Below, piece by piece: positions 23,525 through 33,762 of a stretch of DNA of 64,000 nucleotides (within the stretch, counting starts at the first letter, position 1; each line of letters opens with the position of its first letter). The position numbers and the translations under genes were made by a program. The DNA comes from Flavobacteriaceae bacterium (lineage in GTDB: Bacteria; Bacteroidota; Bacteroidia; Flavobacteriales; Flavobacteriaceae): contig JAENXC010000006.1 of NCBI GenBank assembly GCA_016649715.1, forward strand, positions 1-64,000, read 5' to 3'. Below the pieces are notes generated by a model, which saw only the letters and a program-made list of their open reading frames with translations, did no database searches and was not told the origin of the DNA.

Positions 23525-25684
23525 TTATTTGTGAAGTTTCAGTTGAATTCGCTTTCGATCCACATCAACCTCAAGCACTTTTACAATGATTTGTTGGTGC
23601 AAATGCACGTGCTCGTTAACATCTGAAACGAAAGCGTCGGCAAGATTCGAAACGTGAATCAGCCCACTTTCCTTAATTCCAATATCCACAAAACATCCAA
23701 AATTAGTGATGTTGTTTACAATTCCCGGCAGTAATTGCCCTTCCTGTAAATCGGTTATCGTTCTTATATTTTGATTAAAAGTGAACACTTTTGCCTGTTC
23801 ACGAATGTCGAGACCTGGTTTTTCGAGTTCGGTGAGAATATCTTTTAGCGTTGGAAGGCCTATCTTTTCCGAAATATATTTCTCAAGATTTATTTTCTGA
23901 AGAAGTGCTTTGTTTCCAATCAATTCTGAAACTTTTACTTTTTCATCCTTCGCCATTTTTGAAACCACCGCATAACTTTCGGGATGCACGGACGAATCGT
24001 CCAGCGGGTTGTCGCCATTTTTTATTCGAAGAAATCCAGCTGCCTGTTCAAAAGCTTTTCCGCCCAAACGCGCAACTTTTTTAATCTCTTCGCGAGAAGA
24101 AAATGCGCCGTTTTCTTCGCGATAACTTACCACATTTTCTGCAAGTTTTGGGCCGATCCCCGAAACATAACTCAGCAGCGGAACACTTGCTGTATTAATG
24201 TTTACGCCAACAGAATTTACACACAATTCCACCGAAATATCCAGCGAACTTTTTAGCTTTGATTGATCCACATCGTGTTGATATTGCCCAACACCTATGG
24301 ATTTAGCGTCAATTTTCACCAACTCCGCAAGTGGATCCTGCAAACGGCGACCGATGGAAACTGCGCCACGAACGGTAACATCATAATTCGGAAATTCATC
24401 ACGAGCAATTTTTGAAGCCGAATAAATAGACGCTCCGGCTTCGCTTACCACAAAAACCTGCATTGCATTTTTAAACTGGATTCGTTTTATAAATTGCTCA
24501 GTTTCCCGTGAAGCCGTTCCGTTTCCAATTGCAATTGCTTCAATTTTATAGGCATCGGCGAGCGAGCTGATCTTTTTCATCGCGCCGCTACTATCGTTTT
24601 TTGGTGGGTGCGGATAAATAGTTTCGTTGTGCTGCAAACCGCCCTGGGCATCGAGGCAAACCACTTTGCAACCGGATCTAAAACCAGGATCAATTGCCAA
24701 AACTCGCTTTTCACCCAAAGGCGAACCGAGCAACAATTGTCTTAAGTTTTTGGCGAAAACATTAATTGCAGTTTCGTCTGCCTTCTCTTTTGCTGCAGAT
24801 AATGCTTCGTTTGAAAGTGCTGGAAGCAAAAGCCGTTTGTAGCTGTCTTCAATCGCAAGTTTTATTTGTTTTGAAGCGGCATCGTTCGATTTTATAATGC
24901 GTTCCTCAATTTTCGAAATGGTTTTTTCGTCGTCAATCTCAATTTTTTGGCGAATAAATCCTTCGGAAGTTGCTCGTAAAATTGCCAACAATCTGTGTGA
25001 AGGGATTCTATTTAAAGCTTCGTTCCAATCAAAATAATCACGGAATTTCTGTGCTTTTTCCTGCCTGCCGGCAGGCACGGCATCGTCTTCAAGCTTCTTT
25101 ACAACTTTAGTTGAAATCACCGCGAAGCGTTCCAATTGATTTCGAAGCATATTTCGGATATCGGTACGCTCGTTTATCCATTCAGCAATAATGTGGCGCG
25201 CGCCTTCCAAAGCTTCTTCTTCGGAATTTACTTCCCCTTTCACATACTTAACTGCAAGCGAAGAAATATCTGAGCTTCCAAGACTTCGGGTTTGACTCAT
25301 AATTATTTTTGCCAAAGGTTCTAACCCATTTTCCCGTGCAGTATCGGCTTTAGTTTTTCGCTTCTTTTTGTACGGCAAATACAAATCTTCTAGAGTGATT
25401 AAATCTGTAGCTTCTTCTATTTTTTTTTGAAGTTCTCCAGTTAAAACTTCTTGTTCTTCCAACGTTTTCAGAATAGCAAGTTTTCGCTTTTCAACTGCTT
25501 CAAATTGCTCTTTAAACTTTACGATATCGCCAATTTGAACTTCATCGAGATTTCCTGTTAACTCCTTACGATAACGGGAAATGAAGGGAATGGTGCAATC
25601 TTCGTTTAAAAGTTTTACTGTGTTTTCAACACTTTTTGTGGGAAGTTTGGTTTGGGAGGTTATAAAGTTTAGAATAGTTGTCAT
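23525..25684 (-). CDS. tex: Tex-like RNA-binding transcription accessory protein
   Basis: This 719-residue protein has the Tex plan: N-terminal helical region (ISRYRKELTGNLDEVQIGDI; YLPYKKKRKTKADTARENGL), a YqgF-like RNase H fold (VLAIDPGFRSGCKVVCLD), helix-hairpin-helix pairs (LSYVSGIGPKLAENVVSYRE; VARLGGKAFEQAAGFL) and a C-terminal S1 domain (GQLLPGIVNNITNFGCFVDI). Tex binds nucleic acids and affects transcription and toxin expression in several bacteria. Residues about 203-211 (DAVPAGRQEKA) are an in-frame copy of the GC-rich palindrome, absent from normal Tex proteins as I know them. Confidence 0.94.
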   Translation of the reverse strand: MTTILNFITSQTKLPTKSVENTVKLLNEDCTIPFISRYRKELTGNLDEVQIGDIVKFKEQFEAVEKRKLAILKTLEEQEVLTGELQKKIEEATDLITLEDLYLPYKKKRKTKADTARENGLEPLAKIIMSQTRSLGSSDISSLAVKYVKGEVNSEEEALEGARHIIAEWINERTDIRNMLRNQLERFAVISTKVVKKLEDDAVPAGRQEKAQKFRDYFDWNEALNRIPSHRLLAILRATSEGFIRQKIEIDDEKTISKIEERIIKSNDAASKQIKLAIEDSYKRLLLPALSNEALSAAKEKADETAINVFAKNLRQLLLGSPLGEKRVLAIDPGFRSGCKVVCLDAQGGLQHNETIYPHPPKNDSSGAMKKISSLADAYKIEAIAIGNGTASRETEQFIKRIQFKNAMQVFVVSEAGASIYSASKIARDEFPNYDVTVRGAVSIGRRLQDPLAELVKIDAKSIGVGQYQHDVDQSKLKSSLDISVELCVNSVGVNINTASVPLLSYVSGIGPKLAENVVSYREENGAFSSREEIKKVARLGGKAFEQAAGFLRIKNGDNPLDDSSVHPESYAVVSKMAKDEKVKVSELIGNKALLQKINLEKYISEKIGLPTLKDILTELEKPGLDIREQAKVFTFNQNIRTITDLQEGQLLPGIVNNITNFGCFVDIGIKESGLIHVSNLADAFVSDVNEHVHLHQQIIVKVLEVDVDRKRIQLKLHK
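25055..25082. repeat. GC-rich palindrome inside tex
   Basis: Core CCTGCCTGCCGGCAGG at 25060-25075 preceded by TTTTT and followed by CACGGC. On the coding strand it reads A-V-P-A-G-R-Q-E-K in frame. It interrupts the helical N-terminal part of Tex between KKLEDD and AQKFRDYF. Confidence 0.88.
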
Positions 25685-25758
25685 TTCAGAAAAAATTAAA
25701 TCCTTCGAGAGACCATTAATTTATGCTCTTCCGAAGGACTTATGAGTATAAAAAAGGA

Positions 25759-27831
25759 TTAATTAATCGTCGCCCCATTCTCAACCTCATCAACATCGGG
25801 ATTTACAAACACCAATTTTCCTTCAGCATTTTCGGTCATTAAAATCATGCCTTGGCTTTCCACGCCACGAAGTACACGCGGTGCAAGATTCACCAAAACA
25901 GTAACTTTCTTTCCAATTATTTCTTCAGCCGTAAAACTCTGGGCAATGCCGGAAACGATTGTGCGAACGTCAATTCCCGTATCAATTTTTAAAACCAAAA
26001 GTTTATCTGCTTTAGGCATTTTTTCGGCTTCAATGATTGTTCCAACACGCATATCGAGTTTTGCAAAATCGTCGTATTGGATTGTTTCTTTTTGTGGGGT
26101 TACTTTTTTGTTTGCTTCGGCATTCATCTTTTTACTGGCTTGAAGTTTATCTAATTGTTGTTGAATTTGTTCATCCTCTATTTTACTGAAAAGTAATTCG
26201 GCTTTGCCTATTCTGTGTCCGGGTTTCAGTAATTCGGTTTTGGTAGAAACATCGTTCCATTTCAATGTCTGGTCGAGCGCAATCGAGGCCTCCAACATTT
26301 TTTTTAATTTGTCTGAAGTAAACGGTAAAAACGGTTCGCTTAAAACTGCCAATGCTGAAGCAATTTGCAAAGCAACATACATTACTGTTTTGGTGCGTTC
26401 TTCATCGGTTTTAATGCTTTTCCACGGCTCTTCGTCTGCTAAATATTTATTTCCAAGGCGGGCAACGTTCATCAATTCTCCTTGTGCTTCGCGGAAACGG
26501 TAACGCTCCAACGAACTTGCAATCACCGCAGGATATGATTTTAATTCGCTTAATGTCTGCTCGTCAACTTCTGAAAAAGTAGCAGGTTGTGGCACGATGC
26601 CTTCGTAATATTTATCAGTCAAAACTAGTACGCGGTTGATGAAATTTCCAAAGATGGCAACCAATTCGTTATTATTCCGAGCTTGAAAATCTGCCCAAGT
26701 AAAGTCGTTATCCTTTGTTTCCGGGGCGTTTGCTGTTAAAGTATAACGCAACACATCTTGCTGATTTGGAAAATCTTCCAAATATTCGTGCAGCCAAACT
26801 GCCCAGTTTTTACTGGTTGAGATTTTATTGCCTTCCAAATTCAAAAATTCATTTGCAGGAACATTGTTTGGCAGAATATAACTTCCTTCCGCTTTCAGCA
26901 TAGCAGGAAATATGATACAATGGAAAACTATGTTGTCTTTCCCTATAAAATGAAGGAGTTTGGTGTTTTCGTCTTTCCAATAATCCTCCCAATTTTTACC
27001 TTCTCTTTCGGCCCATTCCTTCGTTGAAGAAATATAACCGATAGGCGCATCAAACCAGACGTAGAGCACTTTTCCTTCGGCGCCTTTTACTGGCACAGGA
27101 ATTCCCCAATCCAAATCGCGAGTAACGGCGCGCGGGCGCAAACCGTCGTCAATCCAGCTTTTGCATTGTCCATAAACATTGGTTTTCCAGTCTTTTTTGT
27201 GATCAACGAGAATCCATTGTTTTAAGAATTCTTCGTACTCATTTAAAGGTAAAAACCAGTGTTTTGTTTCTTTCAAAATAGGTTTATTCCCAGAAATCGC
27301 ACTTTTCGGATTTATCAAATCGGTAGCATTATGACTTGTTCCGCAGTTTTCACACTGGTCGCCGTAGCTTTCCGCAAAACCGCATTTTGGGCAAGTGCCA
27401 ATTATAAAACGGTCTGCCAAAAACTGGTTGGCTTCTTCGTCATATAATTGCTCGGTAACTTCTTCAATAAATTTTCCATCTTCGTATAATTTTTTGAAAA
27501 ATTCCGAAGCGGTTTTATGATGGATTTCCGCAGAAGTGCGTGAATAATTGTCAAAGGAAATCCCAAAATCAGCAAAACTCTTTTTGATGATGGCGTGGTA
27601 TTTATCAACCACTTGTTGTGGTGTGATGCCTTCCTTTTTTGCTTTTATGGTAATTGGCACTCCGTGTTCATCACTGCCGCAGATAAAGGCAACATCTTTG
27701 TTTTGAAGACGCTGATAGCGTGCATAAATATCGGCAGGGACGTAAACTCCCGCCAAATGGCCAATGTGAACTGGGCCGTTTGTATAAGGCAATGCTGCCG
27801 TAATTGTATATCTATTTGGGTTCTGATCCAT
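25759..27831 (-). CDS. metG: Methionyl-tRNA synthetase
   Basis: This 690-residue enzyme charges tRNA-Met. It has the HIGH motif ([20 protein letters not shown]), a four-cysteine zinc knuckle ([18 protein letters not shown]), the KMSKS equivalent KISTSKNW, the anticodon-binding helical domain and a C-terminal OB fold ([20 protein letters not shown]) used for dimerisation and tRNA binding, which makes it the long E. coli-like type. The start was set at ATG 27831 ([14 protein letters not shown]); an in-frame extension of 14 codons upstream is encoded by a palindromic repeat and is not likely to be translated. Confidence 0.96.
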   Translation of the reverse strand: MDQNPNRYTITAALPYTNGPVHIGHLAGVYVPADIYARYQRLQNKDVAFICGSDEHGVPITIKAKKEGITPQQVVDKYHAIIKKSFADFGISFDNYSRTSAEIHHKTASEFFKKLYEDGKFIEEVTEQLYDEEANQFLADRFIIGTCPKCGFAESYGDQCENCGTSHNATDLINPKSAISGNKPILKETKHWFLPLNEYEEFLKQWILVDHKKDWKTNVYGQCKSWIDDGLRPRAVTRDLDWGIPVPVKGAEGKVLYVWFDAPIGYISSTKEWAEREGKNWEDYWKDENTKLLHFIGKDNIVFHCIIFPAMLKAEGSYILPNNVPANEFLNLEGNKISTSKNWAVWLHEYLEDFPNQQDVLRYTLTANAPETKDNDFTWADFQARNNNELVAIFGNFINRVLVLTDKYYEGIVPQPATFSEVDEQTLSELKSYPAVIASSLERYRFREAQGELMNVARLGNKYLADEEPWKSIKTDEERTKTVMYVALQIASALAVLSEPFLPFTSDKLKKMLEASIALDQTLKWNDVSTKTELLKPGHRIGKAELLFSKIEDEQIQQQLDKLQASKKMNAEANKKVTPQKETIQYDDFAKLDMRVGTIIEAEKMPKADKLLVLKIDTGIDVRTIVSGIAQSFTAEEIIGKKVTVLVNLAPRVLRGVESQGMILMTENAEGKLVFVNPDVDEVENGATIN

Positions 27832-27845
27832 AATTTTTTTTGAAA

Positions 27846-27869
27846 GCCTGCCAAAAAGGGCAGGCAGGC
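27846..27869. repeat. GC-rich palindrome upstream of metG
   Basis: GCCTGCC and GGCAGGC arms around an AAAAA loop, followed by a further CAGGCAC. It is a variant of the repeat found inside tex, the kinase and the AddA-like gene. It lies between the divergent metG and ldcA-like starts. Confidence 0.7.
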
Positions 27870-27915
27870 ACAAAAGTACATATAAATGTAGTAATTTGTG
27901 GTTTTAAATAGATTC

Positions 27916-28827
27916 ATGAATACTCCAAACAGACTTCAAAAGGGCGATACGATTGCCATAGTTTCCACCGCTCGTAAAATTTCAAAAGAAGAATTGAGCC
28001 CTGCGCTTCAATTACTTGAAAGTTGGGGCTTGAAAGCCGTTTTAGGTAAAACCATCGGGGCCGAAGAAAACCAATTTGCAGGCAGTGACGATTTGCGCAC
28101 GGCAGATTTTCAGCAAATGTTAGACGATCCAAAAATAAAAGCCATTTGGTGTGCCCGCGGTGGATACGGAACCATCCGCATTATTGATAAACTTGATTTT
28201 TCAGAATTCAGGAAAAATCCAAAATGGATTATTGGCTATAGCGATGTAACGGTTTTGCACTCGCATATTCACAATTTTGGGATTGAAACGCTGCACGCGC
28301 AGATGTGTTTGGAAATTGAAAACAAAACCACTGAAACTGCGGAATCTATTCGGAAGGTTTTGTTTGGGGAAGAATATACAGTAGGATTTTCGGGAAGCGG
28401 TGCCGCAATAAATGCGGCAACTCAGGTTGTTAAAGGTGAATTAATTGGTGGAAATCTGTCGGTGCTTTATTCGCTTTGCGGCAGTGCTTCGGAAATGAAA
28501 ACCGACGGGAAAATTCTTTTTATTGAAGATCTTGACGAAATGCTGTATCACATAGACCGAATGATGATGAATTTGAAGCGAAGCGGTTATTTAAAAAACC
28601 TGAAAGCCCTTCTTATTGGTGGAATGACAGAGATGAAGGACAACAAAGTTTACTTCGGAAAAACGGCCGAGGAAATAATTGTTGAATTGATAAAAGAATA
28701 CAATTATCCAATAATTTCAAATTTCCCTGCCGGACATATTAAAGACAATAGAGCTTTGATTTTCGGAAGGGAAGTGAAAATTAATATTCAATCTTCAATT
28801 GCCAATCTTCAATTTTCAACTTCATAA
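27916..28827 (+). CDS. LD-carboxypeptidase (S66 family)
   Basis: A 303-residue cytoplasmic serine peptidase that removes the terminal D-alanine from recycled muropeptide tetrapeptides. The S66 triad can be seen: nucleophile Ser in IIGYSDVTVLH, Glu in ILFIEDLDEMLYHIDRM, His in PAGHIKDNRALIFG. The N-terminal substrate segment CARGGYGTIRIIDKL is also typical. ATG at 27916 (MNTPNRLQKGDTIAI) was chosen; a GTG six codons earlier lacks support. MccF-type microcin immunity peptidases belong to the same family and are the main alternative. It is 34 bases ahead of yraN and probably co-transcribed. Confidence 0.9.
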   Translation: MNTPNRLQKGDTIAIVSTARKISKEELSPALQLLESWGLKAVLGKTIGAEENQFAGSDDLRTADFQQMLDDPKIKAIWCARGGYGTIRIIDKLDFSEFRKNPKWIIGYSDVTVLHSHIHNFGIETLHAQMCLEIENKTTETAESIRKVLFGEEYTVGFSGSGAAINAATQVVKGELIGGNLSVLYSLCGSASEMKTDGKILFIEDLDEMLYHIDRMMMNLKRSGYLKNLKALLIGGMTEMKDNKVYFGKTAEEIIVELIKEYNYPIISNFPAGHIKDNRALIFGREVKINIQSSIANLQFSTS

Positions 28828-28861
28828 AATCGTATTTCAACAATCTAAAATCCTTAATCGA

Positions 28862-29224
28862 ATGGCCTCACACAACGAACTCGGAAAAATAGGGGAAGAA
28901 ATAGCCGCACAATACTTACTTCGCAGCGGTTATAAAATCCTGCGCCGCAACTTTTTCTTCGACAAAGCGGAGATCGATATCATTGCCCAAAAAGAAGAAG
29001 GGATCGTTGTAATTGTGGAAGTAAAAACACGAAACAGCGATTTTTTCGGCGATCCGCAGAGTTTCGTAACGCCCAAGAAAATCAAACTTTTAGTAAAGGC
29101 GGCCAATCAATTTATTGTGTCAAATGAAATGGATGTTGAAGTGCGTTTCGATATTATCGCAATTTTAAAAAACCAAAAAGTAGAAAAATTGGAGCATTTT
29201 GAAAATGCTTTTTACCATTTCTAA
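28862..29224 (+). CDS. yraN: YraN family (UPF0102) endonuclease-like protein
   Basis: A 120-residue protein with a PD-(D/E)XK-like fold: GEEIAAQYLLRSGYKILRRN, then KAEIDIIAQK and VVIVEVKTRNSDFFG, giving the E..D..EVK catalytic arrangement of the family. UPF0102 proteins are often near DNA-processing genes, but their role is not established. The start ATG at 28862 fits the usual family N-terminus (MA.HNELGK.GE). Its stop overlaps the convergent XRE gene by 4 bases. Confidence 0.9.
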   Translation: MASHNELGKIGEEIAAQYLLRSGYKILRRNFFFDKAEIDIIAQKEEGIVVIVEVKTRNSDFFGDPQSFVTPKKIKLLVKAANQFIVSNEMDVEVRFDIIAILKNQKVEKLEHFENAFYHF

Positions 29225-30033
29225 TCCATCTCTTCTACACTTTCCCTATTCAAAATTTCCTCAATTTTGTAAAGCAAAATAATTTGTAAAATTACAGCGG
29301 GGATTAAAAATAAATACCCCAACCAAGCCATAAAAACTATAATAAACAATGCTCCACTGGCTATTTTTAATCCACCTGCAATTTTGGCAATTATTCCCAT
29401 AGGATTTTCCAGACGCAACAATGCAAATCCAAAAATAAAGCTTCCAATTCCGTAGAAAATGGATTGGGTCACCAAAACATATTTAGTGTAAAACCCATCA
29501 AAATAAAGGGATGCCATATCGTAACCATAAAATAAAATAGTATTACCAATTAAAAAGAAGGCACCTATTTTCAACAAATAATTATTAAAGATTTTACCGC
29601 TCAACACAAACCCCCACATAAAATAAATGTAGGCAATCATTACAATAAACTTCATACTGATGTAAGCTTCCTTGGAAATTATTAAGTCATCCTCATAAAA
29701 TCTGGCATAGTCCACAGCAAATTCTATAAAACCTGAAAGAAAATAAATGAGCCCACAAATCCAAGCTAGTTTTATGTAAAAAATTGAAAAGTCAATGTCT
29801 TTTAAAACGAAATTTTCAGAAACCAAAGAATCGGAATCTTTCAGATTTTCCAAGTCTTCACCCAAAGCATTCAATATAGTTTTTAGGGTAAAACTTCGGG
29901 GGGTTACTTCCCCAGCTTCAATACGTTGAATGGTTCGCACATTTATATTGCATTGCTCCACAAGTTCTTCCTGTGTTAAGCCTTTTTGCTTTCGGAGTTC
30001 CAAAATTTTTCGACCAAGTTCGGGTTGTTTCAT
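29221..30033 (-). CDS. XRE regulator fused to a multi-helix membrane domain
   Basis: This 270-residue protein has an N-terminal helix-turn-helix of the XRE/Cro type (residues about 8-62, LRKQKGLTQEELVEQCNINV and RTIQRIEAGEVTPRS) and a C-terminal domain with five to six hydrophobic helices (from about residue 85). Membrane-bound one-component regulators of this build occur in Bacteroidetes and may sense membrane state or a small molecule, but target and signal are unknown. It lies alone between yraN (convergent) and mfd; the repeat at 30136-30168 lies in its upstream region. Confidence 0.85.
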   Translation of the reverse strand: MKQPELGRKILELRKQKGLTQEELVEQCNINVRTIQRIEAGEVTPRSFTLKTILNALGEDLENLKDSDSLVSENFVLKDIDFSIFYIKLAWICGLIYFLSGFIEFAVDYARFYEDDLIISKEAYISMKFIVMIAYIYFMWGFVLSGKIFNNYLLKIGAFFLIGNTILFYGYDMASLYFDGFYTKYVLVTQSIFYGIGSFIFGFALLRLENPMGIIAKIAGGLKIASGALFIIVFMAWLGYLFLIPAVILQIILLYKIEEILNRESVEEMD

Positions 30034-30135
30034 TTTTTAAAGATTTATGAAGCAATAGTACGATGACCGTAAATATAGTGCAATATTTTCAAGGGAATTT
30101 CACCCGACATTTGCCCGACATTCTATCCTAATAGT

Positions 30136-30168
30136 AGACCTAACAGGTTTTAAAAACCTGTTAGGTCT
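30136..30168. repeat. Perfect 16-bp inverted repeat downstream of mfd
   Basis: AGACCTAACAGGTTTT and its inverted copy flank a single central A. It is perfectly symmetric and lies 8 bases after the mfd stop. It could act as a transcript-end hairpin, but no T-run follows. Part of it (AGACCTGTTGAG) recurs near 33560. Confidence 0.75.
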
Positions 30169-30175
30169 AAAATCG

Positions 30176-33100
30176 TTAATCTGCAAATGGTTCCAAAGCC
30201 AGAAGTGCTTTATCCACTGAAGAAATCCCTTCAAAAGTGAGCAATAACCGCAATCCGTTGCGGGTTTGTTTTTCTTTCATCGTCACTTTTCGTGGATGGT
30301 TTTGCACGTATTGCAGCACTTTTGTGAAGGCAGGACTTTGATAAAACGCACTTTGCTGATCTGCCACAAAATAGCCGACCAGTTTTTTCTGTTTCATAAC
30401 AACACGTTCCAAGCCCATTGAAATAGCAAGCCATTTCACGCGAACGCTGTTCAAAAGATCTTTCGCTTGTTTTGGCACTTCGCCAAAACGATCTAAAAGT
30501 TCCTTTTCAAACTTTTCAAGTTCCGCTTCGGTTTTCAACTCGTTCAGTTTTGTGTACAGATTTAGTCGTTCGGTAATATTATTGACGTAATCGTCTGGAA
30601 AAAGAAGTTCGAAATCGGTATCGATTGTCATTTCTTTTACAAAGTTTTTCTTCGGTCCTTCGGTTTCATCATACAGTGATTTAAACTCTTTTTCTTTTAA
30701 TTCCTCAATCGCTTCAGCTAGGATTTTTTGATAGGTTTCAAAACCAATTTCATTGATAAATCCGCTCTGTTCGCCACCTAGCAAATCGCCCGCACCGCGA
30801 ATTTCCAAATCCTTCATTGCAATGTGAATACCGCTTCCCAATTCTGAAAATTGTTCCAAGGCGGTGATTCGTTTTCTAGCTTCATCCGTCATCGCGGAAT
30901 ATTCCGGAGTAATAAAATAACAGAACGCTTTTTTGTTGCTTCGGCCCACACGGCCACGCATTTGGTGTAAATCTGAAAGGCCGAAATTGTTGGCGTTGTT
31001 GATGAAAATGGTGTTTGCATTCGGCACATCCAAACCGCTTTCAATAATGGTGGTTGAAACGAGGACATCAAATTCATTGTTCATAAACCGAAGCATTAAA
31101 TCTTCCAATTTTTTGCCCTCCATCTGCCCGTGGCCAATTCCTATTTTTGCATCGGGAACCAAACGCTCAATCATTCCTGCAACTTCTTTTATGTTTTCAA
31201 TACGGTTGTGAACAAAGAAAACCTGACCACCGCGTGAAATTTCATAATGCACCGCATCACGAATGGTTTCTTCCCCAAAACGGATGACGTGCGTTTCCAC
31301 TGGATACCGATTGGGCGGCGGAGTTGTAATTATCGAAAGGTCGCGCGCAGCCATCAAACTGAACTGCAACGTCCGTGGAATGGGCGTTGCGGTGAGTGTG
31401 AGCGTGTCCACATTTTCTTTGATGGTTTTTAGCTTGTCTTTTACCGCAACTCCAAATTTCTGTTCTTCGTCAATAATCAACAATCCCAAATCCTTGAATT
31501 CAACGGATTTGTTGACTAATTGGTGCGTGCCGATTACGATGTCAAGTCTTCCATCTTTTAAACTATCGAGAACAATTTTTCGTTCCTTTGCAGTTCTAAA
31601 ACGGTTGAGATAATCCACTGTTACGGGCATTTCTGAAAGCCGTTCTGTAAATGTTTTGAAATGTTGAAACGCCAAAATAGTAGTCGGAACCAAAATGGCA
31701 ACCTGTTTTCCGTTGTCCACCGCTTTGAAAGCTGCGCGAATGGCGACTTCCGTTTTTCCAAAACCTACATCGCCACAGACCAAACGATCCATTGGGCGCT
31801 CGTTTTCCATATCTTTTTTTACGTCTTCAGTCGCTGTGCTTTGGTCGGGCGTGTCTTCATAAATAAAGGAAGATTCCAACTCTGCCTGCAAATAACTATC
31901 GGGATCGAAAGCGAAACCTTTCAGCGTGCGGCGTTTTGCGTACAGTTCAATTAAATTAAACGCAATTTCCTTTACGCGGGTTTTGGTTTTCTGTTTCAGT
32001 TTTTTCCATGCATCGCTACCCAATTTGTATATTTTGGGCTCCTTTCCGTCTTTTCCATTGAATTTTGAAATCTTGTGAAGGCTATGGATGCTGAGATATA
32101 AAATATCGCGATCGCCATAAAAAAGTTTGATGGCTTCCTGCATTTTTCCTTCCACATCGATCTTCTGTAAACCCCCGAATTTCCCAATTCCGTGGTCAAT
32201 GTGCGTTACGTAATCGCCCACTTCAAGATTGGTAATTTCCTTTAATGTGATTGCCTGTTTTTTGGCGTAACCGTTTTTCAGCTGAAATTTGTGGTAGCGC
32301 TCAAAAATTTGATGGTCGGTATAGCAAACAACTTTTAAATCGTCATCGATAAAACCCTGAAACAGTGAAAACAAAACAGTTTCAAACTGTTCTACATTTT
32401 GCTCGGCATCTTCAAAAATATCGTGAAAACGTTTTGCCTGCTGCTCGCTGCTGCAGAAAATATAGTTTATATAACCCTTTTCAGTATTTTCATTCAAGTT
32501 TTCAATCAATAAGTTGAATTGTTTGTTGAACGACGGCTGTGGTTTTGTTTGGAATGAAATTGAAGTTGAATCTGAATTTGAAATTGAGCTATTTTTCAAT
32601 TCAACTTTAGTGAAATCATTTAATTGTTCTTTCAACAATTCAGAAGAACTGAACAATTCCGAAGGTTTGGCGCGTTTTATTTCTGAATCAATTGCATTAA
32701 AAGTTTCGGTTGCTTTTTTGAAAAGATTGTCGATTGCGCTGCTGAAAAGTTCTTCGTTTTTTAGGAAAACAACAGTTTTTGAAGATATGTATTTCAGAAA
32801 ACTTTCGCGGTTTTCATCTATCAGTTTATTTTCCACATTCGGAATGATAGAAACTTTTTTTGTCTGTTCCAAAGAAAGCTGCGTTTCCACATCAAAAGTT
32901 CGGATGCTGTCAACCTCATCACCGAAAAATTCAATTCGGTACGGCTCATCGTTACTGAAACTGAATACATCCAAAATTCCACCGCGGACTGAAAACTCGC
33001 CCGGTTCGGTTACAAAATCGGTGCGTTTGAAACGGTATTCAAACAAAACCTCGTTTACAAAATCGATTGAAAGTTGATCGTTTACGGAAATTTTCAGCGT

Positions 33101-33523
33101 GTTTCGCTCCAATTCCTTTCGCGTTATCACTTTTTCAAAAAGCGCTTCGGGGTAGGTAATGATAAACGCAGGTTTTTTCCGGGAATTGATTCGGTTTAAA
33201 ACTTCGCTCCGCAACAAAATATTCGCGTTGTCGGTTTCCTCAATTTGGTAAGGCCGGCGATAACTTCCGGGATAGAAAAGCACATTTTGGTCGCCCAATA
33301 GATTTTCCAAATCGTTCAAATGATAGGCGGCTTCCTCTTTATCATTAAAAATTAAAAGGAAAGGCAATTCCGAAGTATTAAAAACCTCAGCCAAAACAAG
33401 CGAAAGCGAAGAGCCAACAAGACCTGAAACTAATATATTTTGTTGGGATTGGGCAATAGTTTCCCTCAGTTTTCGTGTTTGCGAAGACTCCGAATAAAGT
33501 GAAGTAACGAGTTTTTTGCTCAT
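30176..33523 (-). CDS. mfd: Transcription-repair coupling factor Mfd
   Basis: This 1115-residue protein removes stalled RNA polymerase and recruits UvrA to the lesion. It has the degenerate UvrB-like N-terminal modules (LLRSEVLNRI; EPGEFSVRGGILDVFSF), the CarD-like polymerase-interacting domain (VGDYVTHIDHGIGKFGGLQK), a RecG-like motor with Walker A (CGDVGFGKTEVAIRAAF), Walker B (LLIIDEEQKFGV) and motif VI region (QMRGRVGRSNKKAF), then the C-terminal D7 domain (PDDYVNNITERLNLYTKL). The ATG at 33523 (MSKKLVTSLY) is preferred over one seven codons upstream. Length is within the family's range. Confidence 0.97.
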   Translation of the reverse strand: MSKKLVTSLYSESSQTRKLRETIAQSQQNILVSGLVGSSLSLVLAEVFNTSELPFLLIFNDKEEAAYHLNDLENLLGDQNVLFYPGSYRRPYQIEETDNANILLRSEVLNRINSRKKPAFIITYPEALFEKVITRKELERNTLKISVNDQLSIDFVNEVLFEYRFKRTDFVTEPGEFSVRGGILDVFSFSNDEPYRIEFFGDEVDSIRTFDVETQLSLEQTKKVSIIPNVENKLIDENRESFLKYISSKTVVFLKNEELFSSAIDNLFKKATETFNAIDSEIKRAKPSELFSSSELLKEQLNDFTKVELKNSSISNSDSTSISFQTKPQPSFNKQFNLLIENLNENTEKGYINYIFCSSEQQAKRFHDIFEDAEQNVEQFETVLFSLFQGFIDDDLKVVCYTDHQIFERYHKFQLKNGYAKKQAITLKEITNLEVGDYVTHIDHGIGKFGGLQKIDVEGKMQEAIKLFYGDRDILYLSIHSLHKISKFNGKDGKEPKIYKLGSDAWKKLKQKTKTRVKEIAFNLIELYAKRRTLKGFAFDPDSYLQAELESSFIYEDTPDQSTATEDVKKDMENERPMDRLVCGDVGFGKTEVAIRAAFKAVDNGKQVAILVPTTILAFQHFKTFTERLSEMPVTVDYLNRFRTAKERKIVLDSLKDGRLDIVIGTHQLVNKSVEFKDLGLLIIDEEQKFGVAVKDKLKTIKENVDTLTLTATPIPRTLQFSLMAARDLSIITTPPPNRYPVETHVIRFGEETIRDAVHYEISRGGQVFFVHNRIENIKEVAGMIERLVPDAKIGIGHGQMEGKKLEDLMLRFMNNEFDVLVSTTIIESGLDVPNANTIFINNANNFGLSDLHQMRGRVGRSNKKAFCYFITPEYSAMTDEARKRITALEQFSELGSGIHIAMKDLEIRGAGDLLGGEQSGFINEIGFETYQKILAEAIEELKEKEFKSLYDETEGPKKNFVKEMTIDTDFELLFPDDYVNNITERLNLYTKLNELKTEAELEKFEKELLDRFGEVPKQAKDLLNSVRVKWLAISMGLERVVMKQKKLVGYFVADQQSAFYQSPAFTKVLQYVQNHPRKVTMKEKQTRNGLRLLLTFEGISSVDKALLALEPFAD

Positions 33524-33762
33524 TGAGCGGCAAAGATAAATCAAACCTCACAGTCCTCAAAGACCTGTTGAGATTTTACCGCAATTTTTTCATTTTGATG
33601 CATACGTCAATCTTCTTGCCTGTTAATAATGAAAATATACTTGATTTCCGCATTGGGCGGAAATAAACCGTAGGTCAATAAATTTTCGGAATTTCCTTCC
33701 ATGCCACTTACTAAGCCAAAACAATGTAAAAGAACAAAAGCGATGTAAAAAATATTGCGTTT

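Noticed and set aside
27832-27873. Longer N-terminus of MetRS
   Set aside because: The extra codons are encoded by a palindromic repeat and do not match any MetRS; the ATG at 27831 gives a normal start.
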